A stretch of 64,000 bases of DNA, taken from positions 781,001 to 845,000 of the forward strand of contig CP065014.1 of NCBI GenBank assembly GCA_016700335.1, in the 5' to 3' direction. A program made the translations under genes and the position numbers. Every line of letters starts with the position of its first letter. Position 1 is the stretch's first letter. This DNA is from Chlorobiota bacterium (lineage in GTDB: Bacteria > Bacteroidota > Ignavibacteria > OLB7). The notes under the pieces were generated by a model. It ran no database searches. It saw only the letters and a list, made by a program, of their open reading frames with translations, and was not told the DNA's origin. Shown here one piece after another: positions 17,058 through 25,956 of this stretch.

Positions 17058-18452
17058 TTATTTTGTAATTACTATTTTTTTTACCACTGTTTTTCCTCCT
17101 TCTTTTATCAGCAATGAATATATACCATTAGGCAATATGCTTACATCTAACTGCAAATCTTTTACCCCACTTGATATAACCTTACTCATTACTTTCTCTC
17201 CGATATTATTAAACAAAGTAACTTCGCTTACACCAACTCCAACACCCTGCAAGCCAATGTTTATCAGCCTTTGTGCGGGGTTGGGGTAAAGGCTAACACG
17301 ATAATTATCCAATGTTGACTTTAAACCAATAGAAGATAACAGGCCTGCATCTTTCACTAACCTAGTACCATCTGCTATAAACAAGTAAATACCTGCTTTT
17401 TTCCCTACTTTGAGACCACTACCCATTAATGGTAACCTATTAGGGACTAACTCCACTGAGTCCCTAACCCATGTTTTGCACCCGTCATTCGTTCTGCATA
17501 TTACTGGTGCATAAATTACACCATTCAAATCATTCTCCATTTGTAACCCTGTTGGACCTCCCCAAAAATCACTTTTTACGACCTCAACTTTACCTTTAGG
17601 TCTCCAACTCACACCTCCATTCGTTGTTGATGCAAAAAAATATTGAACTGTTTTATCTGATGTATCGGTATATTGAAATGTAAATACATACCCATTTTTT
17701 GAATCTCTGAACGAATAAATTTTGTCCGCTAACCTTCCATTTTCAACTCCCACAGAAAACACAGACGTATCTACACTCCAAGTTTTTCCAGCATCTGTAC
17801 TTCTTGCAAATGCATCACCTTTATATATGGGCGATGCCACTTTACAGACTATTACGTTTGGCTCTAAGTAATTGATATAGCCCTTCCTTCCTAGAAAGTC
17901 ATTTGACATCAAGAATTGATAATCTTTCGGCGGAATAAGTTCATTCGAGGTCTCCCAGCCATCATTTGTGGTGTAATATCTTGCAGTCTCTGAATCAAGA
18001 TTATCACATATTAATATTCCATGATCCGCATCAAGCATACTTATTAATTTAATATGAATCGTTCTTCCTATTGTATCAATATATCTCATACTCCAATTCT
18101 TACCACCATTCGTGGTCTTAAGAACTACCCCGTTTAACCAACAGCCCAAATACATTATCTCATCGCTAATGTAGGCTATTGACATCGGGAAAACTCTATC
18201 ATTTATACCCCATGATTTTTGTATTTTCCATGACATACCCCCATCTGTGGATTTACTTAAGCTATAAAACAAATTATTAACACTATCGGTATGATTGAAT
18301 ACAATGTAAGACTTCAAAGAATCAACTATTTCACCCCCGAAAAAAAAAGCACTGATCACCAGCAGGTCCGCCATTAACTATCTTCCAGAGGTGCGGCTGG
18401 CTAAGACAATTTAGAGTCTGAGAAAAGAGTAATATCAAGATTGTTAGTTTCA
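17058..18452 (-). pseudogene. Cassette 1 Asp-box T9SS propeller, frameshifted at T9/G5
   Basis: The 17058-18374 frame encodes an Asp-box propeller (STDGGMSWKIQ, TTNGGKNWSMRY, STDAGKTWSVD) with a T9SS tail (YPNPAQRLINIGLQG...KKIVITK) but no signal peptide. A perfect signal peptide (MKLTILILLFSQTLNCLSQPHLW) starts at 18452 in another frame and runs to a TGA just after the tract T9-C-G5 on the minus strand (18334-18348). A one-base change there would join both parts and match the paralogues. As written the gene is off, or expressed only as a leaderless fragment. The tail is nearly identical to those of cassettes 2-4. Confidence 0.75.
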
Positions 18453-18461
18453 TATATATAA

Positions 18462-19118
18462 TTAATTTTTAATTTTAGCGTTTGAGATATTTATATCTGG
18501 TTTATCCTTGTCATATGTTTTGCTAAGATCCGGACAACCAAAGTGATAGCATACACCGTCAAGAGCTACACCACTGATATAGGCTTCGTCACAATTTCCA
18601 TTCGTTGATGATTGACCAATAAGAGTTGATGGAACTGTACTTCTGTCATACACAGTAATGCAGCAGGCATCTCCGCATGACACCATCATTTTATTTGTTA
18701 TCGGAGGCTGCCCAGGAAGTATTGTAGTTATAGTTTTAGATTTATAGCACTGCGAAGTTATAATGGCTATTGTATTTGTTGTTGTATAACACGGAAAACC
18801 ACCCCCACGTGTGAAAGTTAAATGTTTAATTGCATCATTAATTCTTGCTCTGTAATCATTAGTACAGAATTGGTCGCAGGCATTATCAAAGTTAATTGAG
18901 TCAACATATAATTCACATCGATTACCACAACTTGTATATCTGTAATAAACTCTAAAGTTACAGAATATGCGCTCTGAGAAATTTTCTCCACCACATACAG
19001 AGAATCCATTAAAATAGGAGGCGTTCCACCCAGTCTCGCAGGTTGCACACGGTGGTTTCTCCACTTGCCCCCAAGCCCTTTGGCTTGTCCCCAGTAGTGT
19101 TGTAAATGTGATAACCAT
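18462..19118 (-). CDS. Cassette 1 Cys-rich secreted protein, start region altered
   Basis: About 218 codons rich in cysteine (CATCETGW, SCGNRCEL, SCGDACCITVYD, CYHFGCPDL), sharing LGTSQRAWGQ at the signal-peptide cleavage region and CG(D/E)(A/S)CC...VYD with the 23200 protein. In 23200 the conserved ATG is followed directly by MFKETRTPVTIVKV; here ~45 extra bases split that ATG (at 19203) from the signal peptide. Only an internal ATG at 19118 remains, giving a short uncharged signal sequence. Expression or export may be impaired. Located upstream of its propeller. Confidence 0.65.
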   Translation of the reverse strand: MVITFTTLLGTSQRAWGQVEKPPCATCETGWNASYFNGFSVCGGENFSERIFCNFRVYYRYTSCGNRCELYVDSINFDNACDQFCTNDYRARINDAIKHLTFTRGGGFPCYTTTNTIAIITSQCYKSKTITTILPGQPPITNKMMVSCGDACCITVYDRSTVPSTLIGQSSTNGNCDEAYISGVALDGVCYHFGCPDLSKTYDKDKPDINISNAKIKN

Positions 19119-19200
19119 TACACAAATTTTTAGTATGGTTGATAAGTTAAACGCGTTGCGGCATTTCCACTGAGAACACCCGGTGTTCTAGTTTCTTTAA

Positions 19201-19595
19201 ACATAATTTTGGAATTAGTTTATGTCAGGTTGCTGTGCGGAGGCGATACAAAGCAAGCAAGACCTTATTTTTTATTTTATATCTCCCTTAGAAATTGCAA
19301 TTTATCATCAATTAAGTGTATCCTTTTTTACAAAACAAACTTAATAATTATTTTTATCCTTCAAAATTTATTCTTTCGTTTTGTAAAGTTATTTCTTAAA
19401 AACCTGCAAACCTCATAGAACAATAGATATAACAGTTTCATTCCTACTGGGTTTTGGGGAACAACCGCATAAAACTTGATACACCCGCAAAGCACTATGG
19501 AACTTTCCTTCACAGACAAGGGGGCATGCCCCCTTGCCCAAGAACAAAATATCTTTTAAATAATCTAGTAGGATTGATTAACCTTTACAAAAAAA
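19201..19595 (-). repeat. Inter-cassette 395-bp repeat, copy 1
   Basis: Near-identical to 21352-21747 and 23904-24299 (one extra T and few substitutions). It carries the 3' flank of one cassette and the promoter plus ~130-nt leader of the next. On the minus strand a promoter TTG (19364-19362), 18 nt, TAAGTTTG (19343-19336) is close to the Bacteroidota form. A 20-bp perfect palindrome CAAGGGGGCATGCCCCCTTG lies at 19517-19536, about 60 nt beyond the stop of cassette 2's propeller; it may act as a 3' hairpin but lacks a T-run. Confidence 0.85.
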
Positions 19596-21012
19596 TTATT
19601 TTGTAATTACTATTTTTTTTACCACTGTTTTTCCTCCTTCTTTTATCAGCAATGAATATATACCATTGGGCAAAATGCTTACATCTAACTGCAAATCTTT
19701 TACCCCACTTGGTATAATTTTACTCATTACTTTTTCACCCATATTGTTAAACAATATCACCTCACTTATGCCATAACCAACACCCTGCAAGCCAATGTTT
19801 ATCAGCCTTTGCGCGGGGTTGGGGTAAAGGTTTGCAATACCCTCCCTTGCTTCTTCTATTGCTCCGCTTGGCGTGTATTCACCGAAGTCTGCCATTAGTA
19901 TATCTTTCGTCCCCGGAAAATATGCTAAGTAAGTATCAGTTTTTCCACGCGCATTAATAAATACCCGATTATACCAATATTCCAAATCAACAGAATCTAT
20001 TTTCCAATCATTTTTGTTCTGTTTGGTTCTGCTTGCAAAGGGCATTGCTATAATAAATTCAGAATCATTTGTTACACTTATTCCACCATTATAGCTCGCA
20101 CCTTTGTATTGCTTACCTTTATGGTAAGGCATTGTGTATTCATTAACTTTCTTCCAAGTTAAGCCACCATCGGTGGTTTTTTGATAACATACACCAAGGG
20201 ACATTATCCCCTTTATACCGCATATTACCTAATGCCCAACCATTCAAAGAATCTGCAAAATCAAATGAGACCCCCTGAATAGTGTCGCTTCGCTCATAAA
20301 ATATCTCATCTTCGGTAATTATTTTCCAAGTCGAACCTGCATCTGTTGTTTTACCAAATACTTGTTTGTTTATAGTATCGAATACAATACCCAATTTTAC
20401 AAAATAATTTGTTTTACTTAATGCTTGCATATAAGGATACCTACCCCCCAATGGGTTAAAATAGTAATAACCCTTGGGCAGACTTACCTTAGAATATGTC
20501 TGCCACCCATCATCTGTTTTGTAAATATAGCTGAACCCAAAATATTCAAGTTCAGTAAGGTTTATTAAACCATTCTTATCATCAAACATAGATATATCCC
20601 ATACATCATATCTATTTGATCCGAATTCTTTGGGGAATTGGAACTCTCGCCAAGATTGCCCGGAATCATTGCTCACCCCAACAAAACGATTGCTTCCACC
20701 AACAACAATAGTATTCTTACTCGGATATGATAGACAAACTGGCTCAAATTTGAATTTGTACCATACCCACTCCCAAGTTCTTCCTCTGTCTGTGGAACGC
20801 TTTAGCCCCTCACGAGAATAGAACCCTTTAACTGAATCTTCATAAGATACTTTAACAATAGTTACAGCGTTTAGAGTATCTAAAATCTCGCCACTTTTTA
20901 TGTCTGCGGTGTGTGTGTCCTCGAAATCCATAACCTTTCGCCAATTATGCGGCGTTTGAGCCAATGCAGTTGAACATACACCCATTAAAAGTAATACTAT
21001 TATTGATTTCAT
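19596..21012 (-). pseudogene. Cassette 2 Asp-box T9SS propeller, frameshifted
   Basis: Two overlapping frames (21012-20143 and 20204-19596) together match the intact 471-residue cassette 4 propeller almost residue for residue over their 3' half. The break is at about 20180: cassette 4 reads TTTTAG on the plus strand where this copy reads TTTTTTG, one base longer. Signal peptide MKSIIVLLLMGVCSTALAQ and T9SS tail KKIVITK are intact on either side. Probably a recent homopolymer frameshift. Confidence 0.8.
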
Positions 21013-21014
21013 TT

Positions 21015-21269
21015 TTATTTAGAGGAATGATGTTGTTCAAGTTCATTTTCCTTGTTCAGACCAAGGTTCCCATCTCCACCAGTTGTAGGAATGCTACAGT
21101 CAGTATCGAAGCATAATCCTTCAACCCAATCCTTAACAGGCACACCAACAAGGCAATTATCACTACCACCTGTTCTTTCTACTTTCCAGATTTATGGTCT
21201 TGGTCCTGGTAAATCGCCTCCATCTTGCCCTTGGCTTGTCCCCAGTAGTGTTGTAAATGTGATAACCAT
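21015..21269 (-). pseudogene. Cassette 2 Cys-rich protein remnant
   Basis: From an ATG at 21269 the frame reads MVITFTTLLGTSQGQDGG and hits a TAA after GPRP. After the stop, in the same frame, it continues IWKVERTGGSDNCLVGVPV... to HHSSK at 21015, matching the C-terminus of the cassette 4 remnant. Most of the Cys-rich body has been deleted. Upstream sequence includes the same ~45-base insertion seen in cassette 1. Confidence 0.75.
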
Positions 21270-21351
21270 TACACAAATTTTTAGTATGGTTGATAAGTTA
21301 AACGCGTTGCGGCATTTCCACTGAGAACACCCTGTGTTCTAGTTTCTTTAA

Positions 21352-21747
21352 ACATAATTTTGGAATTAGTTTATGTCAGGTTGCTGTGCGGAGGCGATAC
21401 AAAGCAAGCAAGACCTTATTTTTTATTTTATATCTCCCTTAGAAATTGCAATTTATCATCAATTAAGTGTATCCTTTTTTTACAAAACAAACTTAATAAT
21501 TATTTTTATCCTTCAAAATTTATTCTTTCGTTTTGTAAAGTTATTTCTTAAAAACCTGCAAACCTCATAGAACAATAGATATAACAGTTTCATTCCTACT
21601 GGGTTTTGGGGAACAACCGCATAAAACTTGATACACCCGCAAAGCACTATGGAACCTTCCTTCACAGACAAGGGGGCATGCCCCCTTGCCCAAGAACAAA
21701 ATATCTTTTAAATAATCTAGTAGGATTGATTAACCTTTACAAAAAAA
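21352..21747 (-). repeat. Inter-cassette 395-bp repeat, copy 2
   Basis: Same content as copy 1: promoter boxes (the -7 TAAGTTTG corresponds to 21488-21495), a T7 instead of T6 tract in the leader, and the 20-bp palindrome at 21669-21688. The near-identity extends on both sides into the Cys-rich gene start and the propeller 3' end, as expected from tandem duplication or gene conversion. Confidence 0.85.
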
Positions 21748-23193
21748 TTATTTTGTAATTACTATTTTTTTTACCACTGTTTTTCCTCCTTCTTTTATCA
21801 GCAATGAATATATACCATTGGGCAAAATGCTTACATCTAACTGCAAATCTTTTACCCCACTTGGTATAATTTTACTCATTACTTTTTCACCCATATTGTT
21901 AAACAATATCACCTCACTTATGCCATAACCAACACCCTGCAAGCCAATGTTTATCAGCCTTTGCGCGGGGTTGGGGTAAAGGTTTGCAATACCCTCCCTT
22001 GCTTCTTCTATTGCTCCGCTTGGCGTGTATTCACCAAAGTCTTTAATTATAACATTCTCGTTTACCCTCATAAAGATATTTGGTGCGCCAAACCTCAAAT
22101 CAAAATATGTTTTGGTCCAGTATAGATATACTTGTGCAGTGTCAATTACCCATTCACCCTTCTTTCCTAAACGGCTTGTAAGTGGTGTTGCTACTTGCAA
22201 ATTTTTATCATCGGACTTGTGAAAACCCATATACCAAGTATTTCTATTTTTATTCACTGTATCTAAGTCTATCGGCATTTTTATCTCACCAATGTATTCC
22301 CAAGTTTTACCACCATTGATAGTTTTAGATAAATAACCTCTTGTAGTATCTTTAAGTAGATCTTTTGGATAGACATGCCCCATACACCAACCTGTCAATG
22401 AATCCTTAAAAGAAAAATTACGCCCTTGAATAGAATCACGCCTTATATGTGAGTTTAAAGGATCTTCTATTATCTGCCAACTATCGCCCCCATTTGTTGT
22501 TCTAGCTAAGAACTCTTCTTTACTTGTCTTTTTATCCAATACCTTACATAAAAAAACTCCGTGCCCTAAGCATTTAACAAAACCCCTATAACTCCCAGCA
22601 ACTGATTGTGCCACGAAATATCCCTCTGGTATTTTTACTTCCTTAAAACTCTTCCAACTATCAGTGGTTGAAAATAGATGTGTATTTGTAGTAAAGATTT
22701 CACTATCTACCAAAGCGATTCCTACATTTTTATCATACATACTTAAAAATGCGATATCTTCTAATTGGGTAGAGTTATTTGTAGAAAACCTTGGTAATGA
22801 AGTTACCACCCAGTTTATACCTGCATTAGTTGTTTTTAAAATGTGATTGAAATGGCACCCAATAAATATATCATCTTTACTAACATAATCTGCAACTCTT
22901 GGAAATAAGGTCTCTTTTGTTGCCTCAATTGTATAACGTGGAACCAGATAATCCCAAGTTTTCCCACCATTAGTTGTTCTTAATACTGTACCAACTAGCC
23001 CTTTTAAGCCTAATATATCATCCATCTGAAGTGGTATAATCATACTGTTGGAATCTAATATACAACCTTTGTAAAGTATTGGAGCATGATCGTTATTATC
23101 AAGATTCAATACCTCCTTCCAAATGTGTGGTTGGGCATTAGCTATCCTGATACTACAAAAGAAAATACCAAGTAAGAATATTATTTTTTTCAT
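21748..23193 (-). CDS. Cassette 3 Asp-box T9SS propeller, intact
   Basis: A 481-residue protein with a signal peptide (MKKIIFLLGIFFCSIRIANAQ). Asp-box motifs TTNGGKTWDYL, TTNAGINWVVT, TTNGGDSWQII and TINGGKTWEYI mark propeller blades. The tail from about residue 395 (EYTPSGAIEEAREG onward) is identical to cassette 2 and almost identical to cassette 4, whereas the propeller body is clearly diverged. A variable body on a constant secretion tail suggests diversification with conversion at the 3' end. It follows the 23200 gene by 6 nt. Confidence 0.9.
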   Translation of the reverse strand: MKKIIFLLGIFFCSIRIANAQPHIWKEVLNLDNNDHAPILYKGCILDSNSMIIPLQMDDILGLKGLVGTVLRTTNGGKTWDYLVPRYTIEATKETLFPRVADYVSKDDIFIGCHFNHILKTTNAGINWVVTSLPRFSTNNSTQLEDIAFLSMYDKNVGIALVDSEIFTTNTHLFSTTDSWKSFKEVKIPEGYFVAQSVAGSYRGFVKCLGHGVFLCKVLDKKTSKEEFLARTTNGGDSWQIIEDPLNSHIRRDSIQGRNFSFKDSLTGWCMGHVYPKDLLKDTTRGYLSKTINGGKTWEYIGEIKMPIDLDTVNKNRNTWYMGFHKSDDKNLQVATPLTSRLGKKGEWVIDTAQVYLYWTKTYFDLRFGAPNIFMRVNENVIIKDFGEYTPSGAIEEAREGIANLYPNPAQRLINIGLQGVGYGISEVILFNNMGEKVMSKIIPSGVKDLQLDVSILPNGIYSLLIKEGGKTVVKKIVITK

Positions 23194-23199
23194 GGTTAC

Positions 23200-23907
23200 T
23201 TATTTATTGGTAAGTGTTTCTTTTTCTTTCTTCTGTTTTATGTATGGAACTACATCATCACAGCCCATTGTATAACAAATATTATTTTTAATTGGTCCCC
23301 ACATTGGTTGACAATTATCTAAGTTATTACCATGAACAGTAGAACTCACGAGTGTTGGAGGGCTTGTAGAAAAATCATAAACATTTTCACAACAACTTTC
23401 TCCACAAGGAATTATCATTTGAATAGTTTGTGGCTGCCCACCTGGATAAAATGGTGGAAGAGTAATTGGGTCAGTCCGTCTTAGGCATCCAGCTGTAAAT
23501 ACATGAACTGCATTACCACTACATTGGAACCATGATTGTTGATAATAGGTGAGTGCTATTTTTACAGCCCCTTTTACCATATCATTCCAATTCATATTGC
23601 CATAACAAGAGCAGTTTGTTGGTTCGGTAATATCACCTATCCAAATCTCACAACTCCCGCAACCAAGTGGAATAAGAACATCTACCCACAAAGTACAAAT
23701 CGAATTGTCAGGGCAAACATACGGATAACTCATTGGAACTTTCATCCAGTTATTTGATTGGCATGACACACACGCACTTGGTGGTGGTAAAGCTGGGTTC
23801 TCATTCTGCCCCCAAGCCCTTTGGCTTGTCCCAGCAAATGAAAAGAAAATGATAACCATTAGACAAACTTTTACAATGGTTACCGGTGTTCTAGTTTCTT
23901 TAAACAT
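23200..23907 (-). CDS. Cassette 3 Cys-rich secreted protein, intact
   Basis: 235 residues with a complete signal sequence (MFKETRTPVTIVKVCLMVIIFFSFAGTSQRAWGQ). About 18 cysteines in pairs (CVSCQ, CGSCEIW, NCSCYG, CGESCCENVYD, CYTMGCDD) and a Lys/Glu tail. No T9SS domain and no recognised family. As the only intact member in the cassette array it defines the family. It is translated just upstream of the propeller in each cassette, so the two products may form a surface complex; that is inference from gene order. Confidence 0.8.
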   Translation of the reverse strand: MFKETRTPVTIVKVCLMVIIFFSFAGTSQRAWGQNENPALPPPSACVSCQSNNWMKVPMSYPYVCPDNSICTLWVDVLIPLGCGSCEIWIGDITEPTNCSCYGNMNWNDMVKGAVKIALTYYQQSWFQCSGNAVHVFTAGCLRRTDPITLPPFYPGGQPQTIQMIIPCGESCCENVYDFSTSPPTLVSSTVHGNNLDNCQPMWGPIKNNICYTMGCDDVVPYIKQKKEKETLTNK

Positions 23908-24299
23908 AATTTTGGAATTAGTTTATGTCAGGTTGCTGTGCGGAGGCGATACAAAGCAAGCAAAACCTTATTTTTTATTTTATATCTCCATTAGAAATTG
24001 CAATTTATCATCAATTAAGTGTATCCTTTTTTTACAAAACAAACTTAATAATTATTTTTATCCTTCAAAATTTATTCTTTCGTTTTGTAAAGTTATTTCT
24101 TAAAAACCCTCAAACCTCATAGAACAATAGATATAACAGTTTCATTCCTACTGGGTTTTGGGGAACAACCGCATAAAACTTGATACACCCGCAAAGCACT
24201 ATGGAACCTTCCTTCACAGACAAGGGGGCATGCCCCCTTGCCCAAGAACAAAATATCTTTTAAATAATCTAGTAGGATTGATTAACCTTTATAAAAAAA
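23904..24299 (-). repeat. Inter-cassette 395-bp repeat, copy 3
   Basis: Third copy, with the promoter -7 box at 24047-24040 and the palindrome at 24221-24240. It precedes cassette 3 (minus-strand direction) and carries the 3' flank of cassette 4. Confidence 0.85.
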
Positions 24300-25715
24300 T
24301 TATTTTGTAATTACTACTTTCTTTACCGTTGTTTTTCCTCCTTCTTTTATCACCGCCGAATATATACCATTAGGCAAAATACTTACATCTAACTGCAAAT
24401 CTTTTACCCCACTTGGTATAATTTTACTCATTACTTTTTCACCTATATTGTTAAACAATATCACCTCACTTATGCCAATACCAACACCCTGCAAACCAAT
24501 GTTTATGAGGTTTTGCGCGGGGTTGGGGTAAAGGTTTGCAATACCCTCCCTTGCTTCTTCTATTGCTCCGCTTGGCTTGTATTCACCAAAGTCTGCCATT
24601 AGTATATCTTTCGTCCCCGGAAAATATGCTAAGTAAGTATCAGTTTTTCCACGCGCATTAATAAATACCCGATTATACCAATATTCCAAATCAACAGAAT
24701 CTATTTTCCAATCATTTTTGTTCTGTTTGGTTCTGCTTGCAAAGGGCATTGCTATAATAAATTCAGAATCATTTGTTACACTTATTCCACCATTATAGCT
24801 CGCACCTTTATATTGCTTACCTTTATGGTAAGGCATTGTGTATTCATTAACTTTCTTCCAAGTTAAGCCACCATCGGTGGTTTTAGATAACATACACCAA
24901 GGGACATTATCCCCTTTATACCGCATATTACCTAATGCCCAACCATTCAAAGAATCTGCAAAATCAAATGAGACCCCCTGAATAGTGTCGCTTCGCTCAT
25001 AAAATATCTCATCTTCGGTAATTATTTTCCAAGTCGAACCTGCATCTGTTGTTTTACCAAATACTTGTTTACGTGTGGTATCAAAATAGATGCCCAACTT
25101 TACAAAATAATTTGTTTTAGTCAAGGCTTGCATATAAGGAGACCTATCCCCTAATGGATTAGGATAATAATAACCCTTTGGTGGGATTACCTTAGAATAT
25201 GTCTGCCAGCCATCATCTGTTTTGTAAATGAAACTATCCCCATAATATTGAAGTTCGGTAATGTTTATCAAGCCATGTTTATCATCAAACATAGATAGAC
25301 TCCAAGCATCATAGCTGTTTTCCCCAGGTTCTTTAGGAAATTGAAAATCCCGCCAAGATTGCCCGGAATCATTACTCACCCCTAAAAAACGATTATTTCC
25401 ACCAACAACAATAGTATTCTTACTTGGATATGATATACGTGTAGCCTCAAATTTGAACTTCGTCCAAACCCACTCCCAAGTCCTTCCCCTGTCTGTGGAA
25501 CGCTTTAGCCCTTCATGATAACTCGTTCTGCCAGCCGAATCTTCATACATTTCTTTTACTAAGGTTACAGCATTTAGGGAATCTAATATCTCACCATTTT
25601 TTATAGATGCAATATATGCCTCCTTGAAATCCATAACCTTCTGCCAATTGTGTGGCATTTGAGCTAAGGCAGTTGAACATAAACCCAACAGAATTAATAC
25701 TACTATTGATTTCAT
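24300..25715 (-). CDS. Cassette 4 Asp-box T9SS propeller, intact
   Basis: A 471-residue protein with a signal peptide (MKSIVVLILLGLCSTALAQ). Asp-box motifs STDRGRTWEWV, SNDSGQSWRDF, TTDAGSTWKII and TTDGGLTWKKV. The T9SS tail ends KKVVITK. It is the intact counterpart of the frameshifted cassette 2 gene. It sits 3 nt downstream of a truncated Cys-rich gene whose 5' half and promoter are missing, so it may lack its own promoter now that a CRISPR array lies upstream. Confidence 0.9.
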   Translation of the reverse strand: MKSIVVLILLGLCSTALAQMPHNWQKVMDFKEAYIASIKNGEILDSLNAVTLVKEMYEDSAGRTSYHEGLKRSTDRGRTWEWVWTKFKFEATRISYPSKNTIVVGGNNRFLGVSNDSGQSWRDFQFPKEPGENSYDAWSLSMFDDKHGLINITELQYYGDSFIYKTDDGWQTYSKVIPPKGYYYPNPLGDRSPYMQALTKTNYFVKLGIYFDTTRKQVFGKTTDAGSTWKIITEDEIFYERSDTIQGVSFDFADSLNGWALGNMRYKGDNVPWCMLSKTTDGGLTWKKVNEYTMPYHKGKQYKGASYNGGISVTNDSEFIIAMPFASRTKQNKNDWKIDSVDLEYWYNRVFINARGKTDTYLAYFPGTKDILMADFGEYKPSGAIEEAREGIANLYPNPAQNLINIGLQGVGIGISEVILFNNIGEKVMSKIIPSGVKDLQLDVSILPNGIYSAVIKEGGKTTVKKVVITK

Positions 25716-25718
25716 TTT

Positions 25719-25928
25719 TTATTTTGAAGAATGATGTTGTTCAGGCTCGTTTTCTTTGTTTAGACCAAGGTTCCCATCACCATCGCCATTTGGTGTAGTG
25801 CATCCGGTATCAAAGCACAATCCTTCAACCCAGTCCTTCACAGGCACATCAACAAGGCAGTTATTGCTACCACCAACTCTTTCAGTCTTCCATATACTTG
25901 GAACCCGCTTTGGCATACCATTCACCAT
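25719..25928 (-). pseudogene. Cassette 4 Cys-rich protein, 5'-truncated at the CRISPR array
   Basis: Only the C-terminal ~70 codons remain (VPSIWKTERVGGSNNCLV ... NEPEQHHSSK), matching the end of the cassette 2 remnant. Signal peptide, Cys-rich body and promoter repeat are absent. The first CRISPR repeat begins 28 bp further on, so the array or an associated deletion removed the gene's 5' part. Confidence 0.8.
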
Positions 25929-25956
25929 CTTGACAAATTTATGTCCCCTAAATAGT

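Noticed and set aside
19517..19536. 20-bp palindrome in the inter-cassette repeat as a classical intrinsic terminator
   Set aside because: The hairpin is strong but no T-run follows on either strand, so I describe it only as a palindrome.
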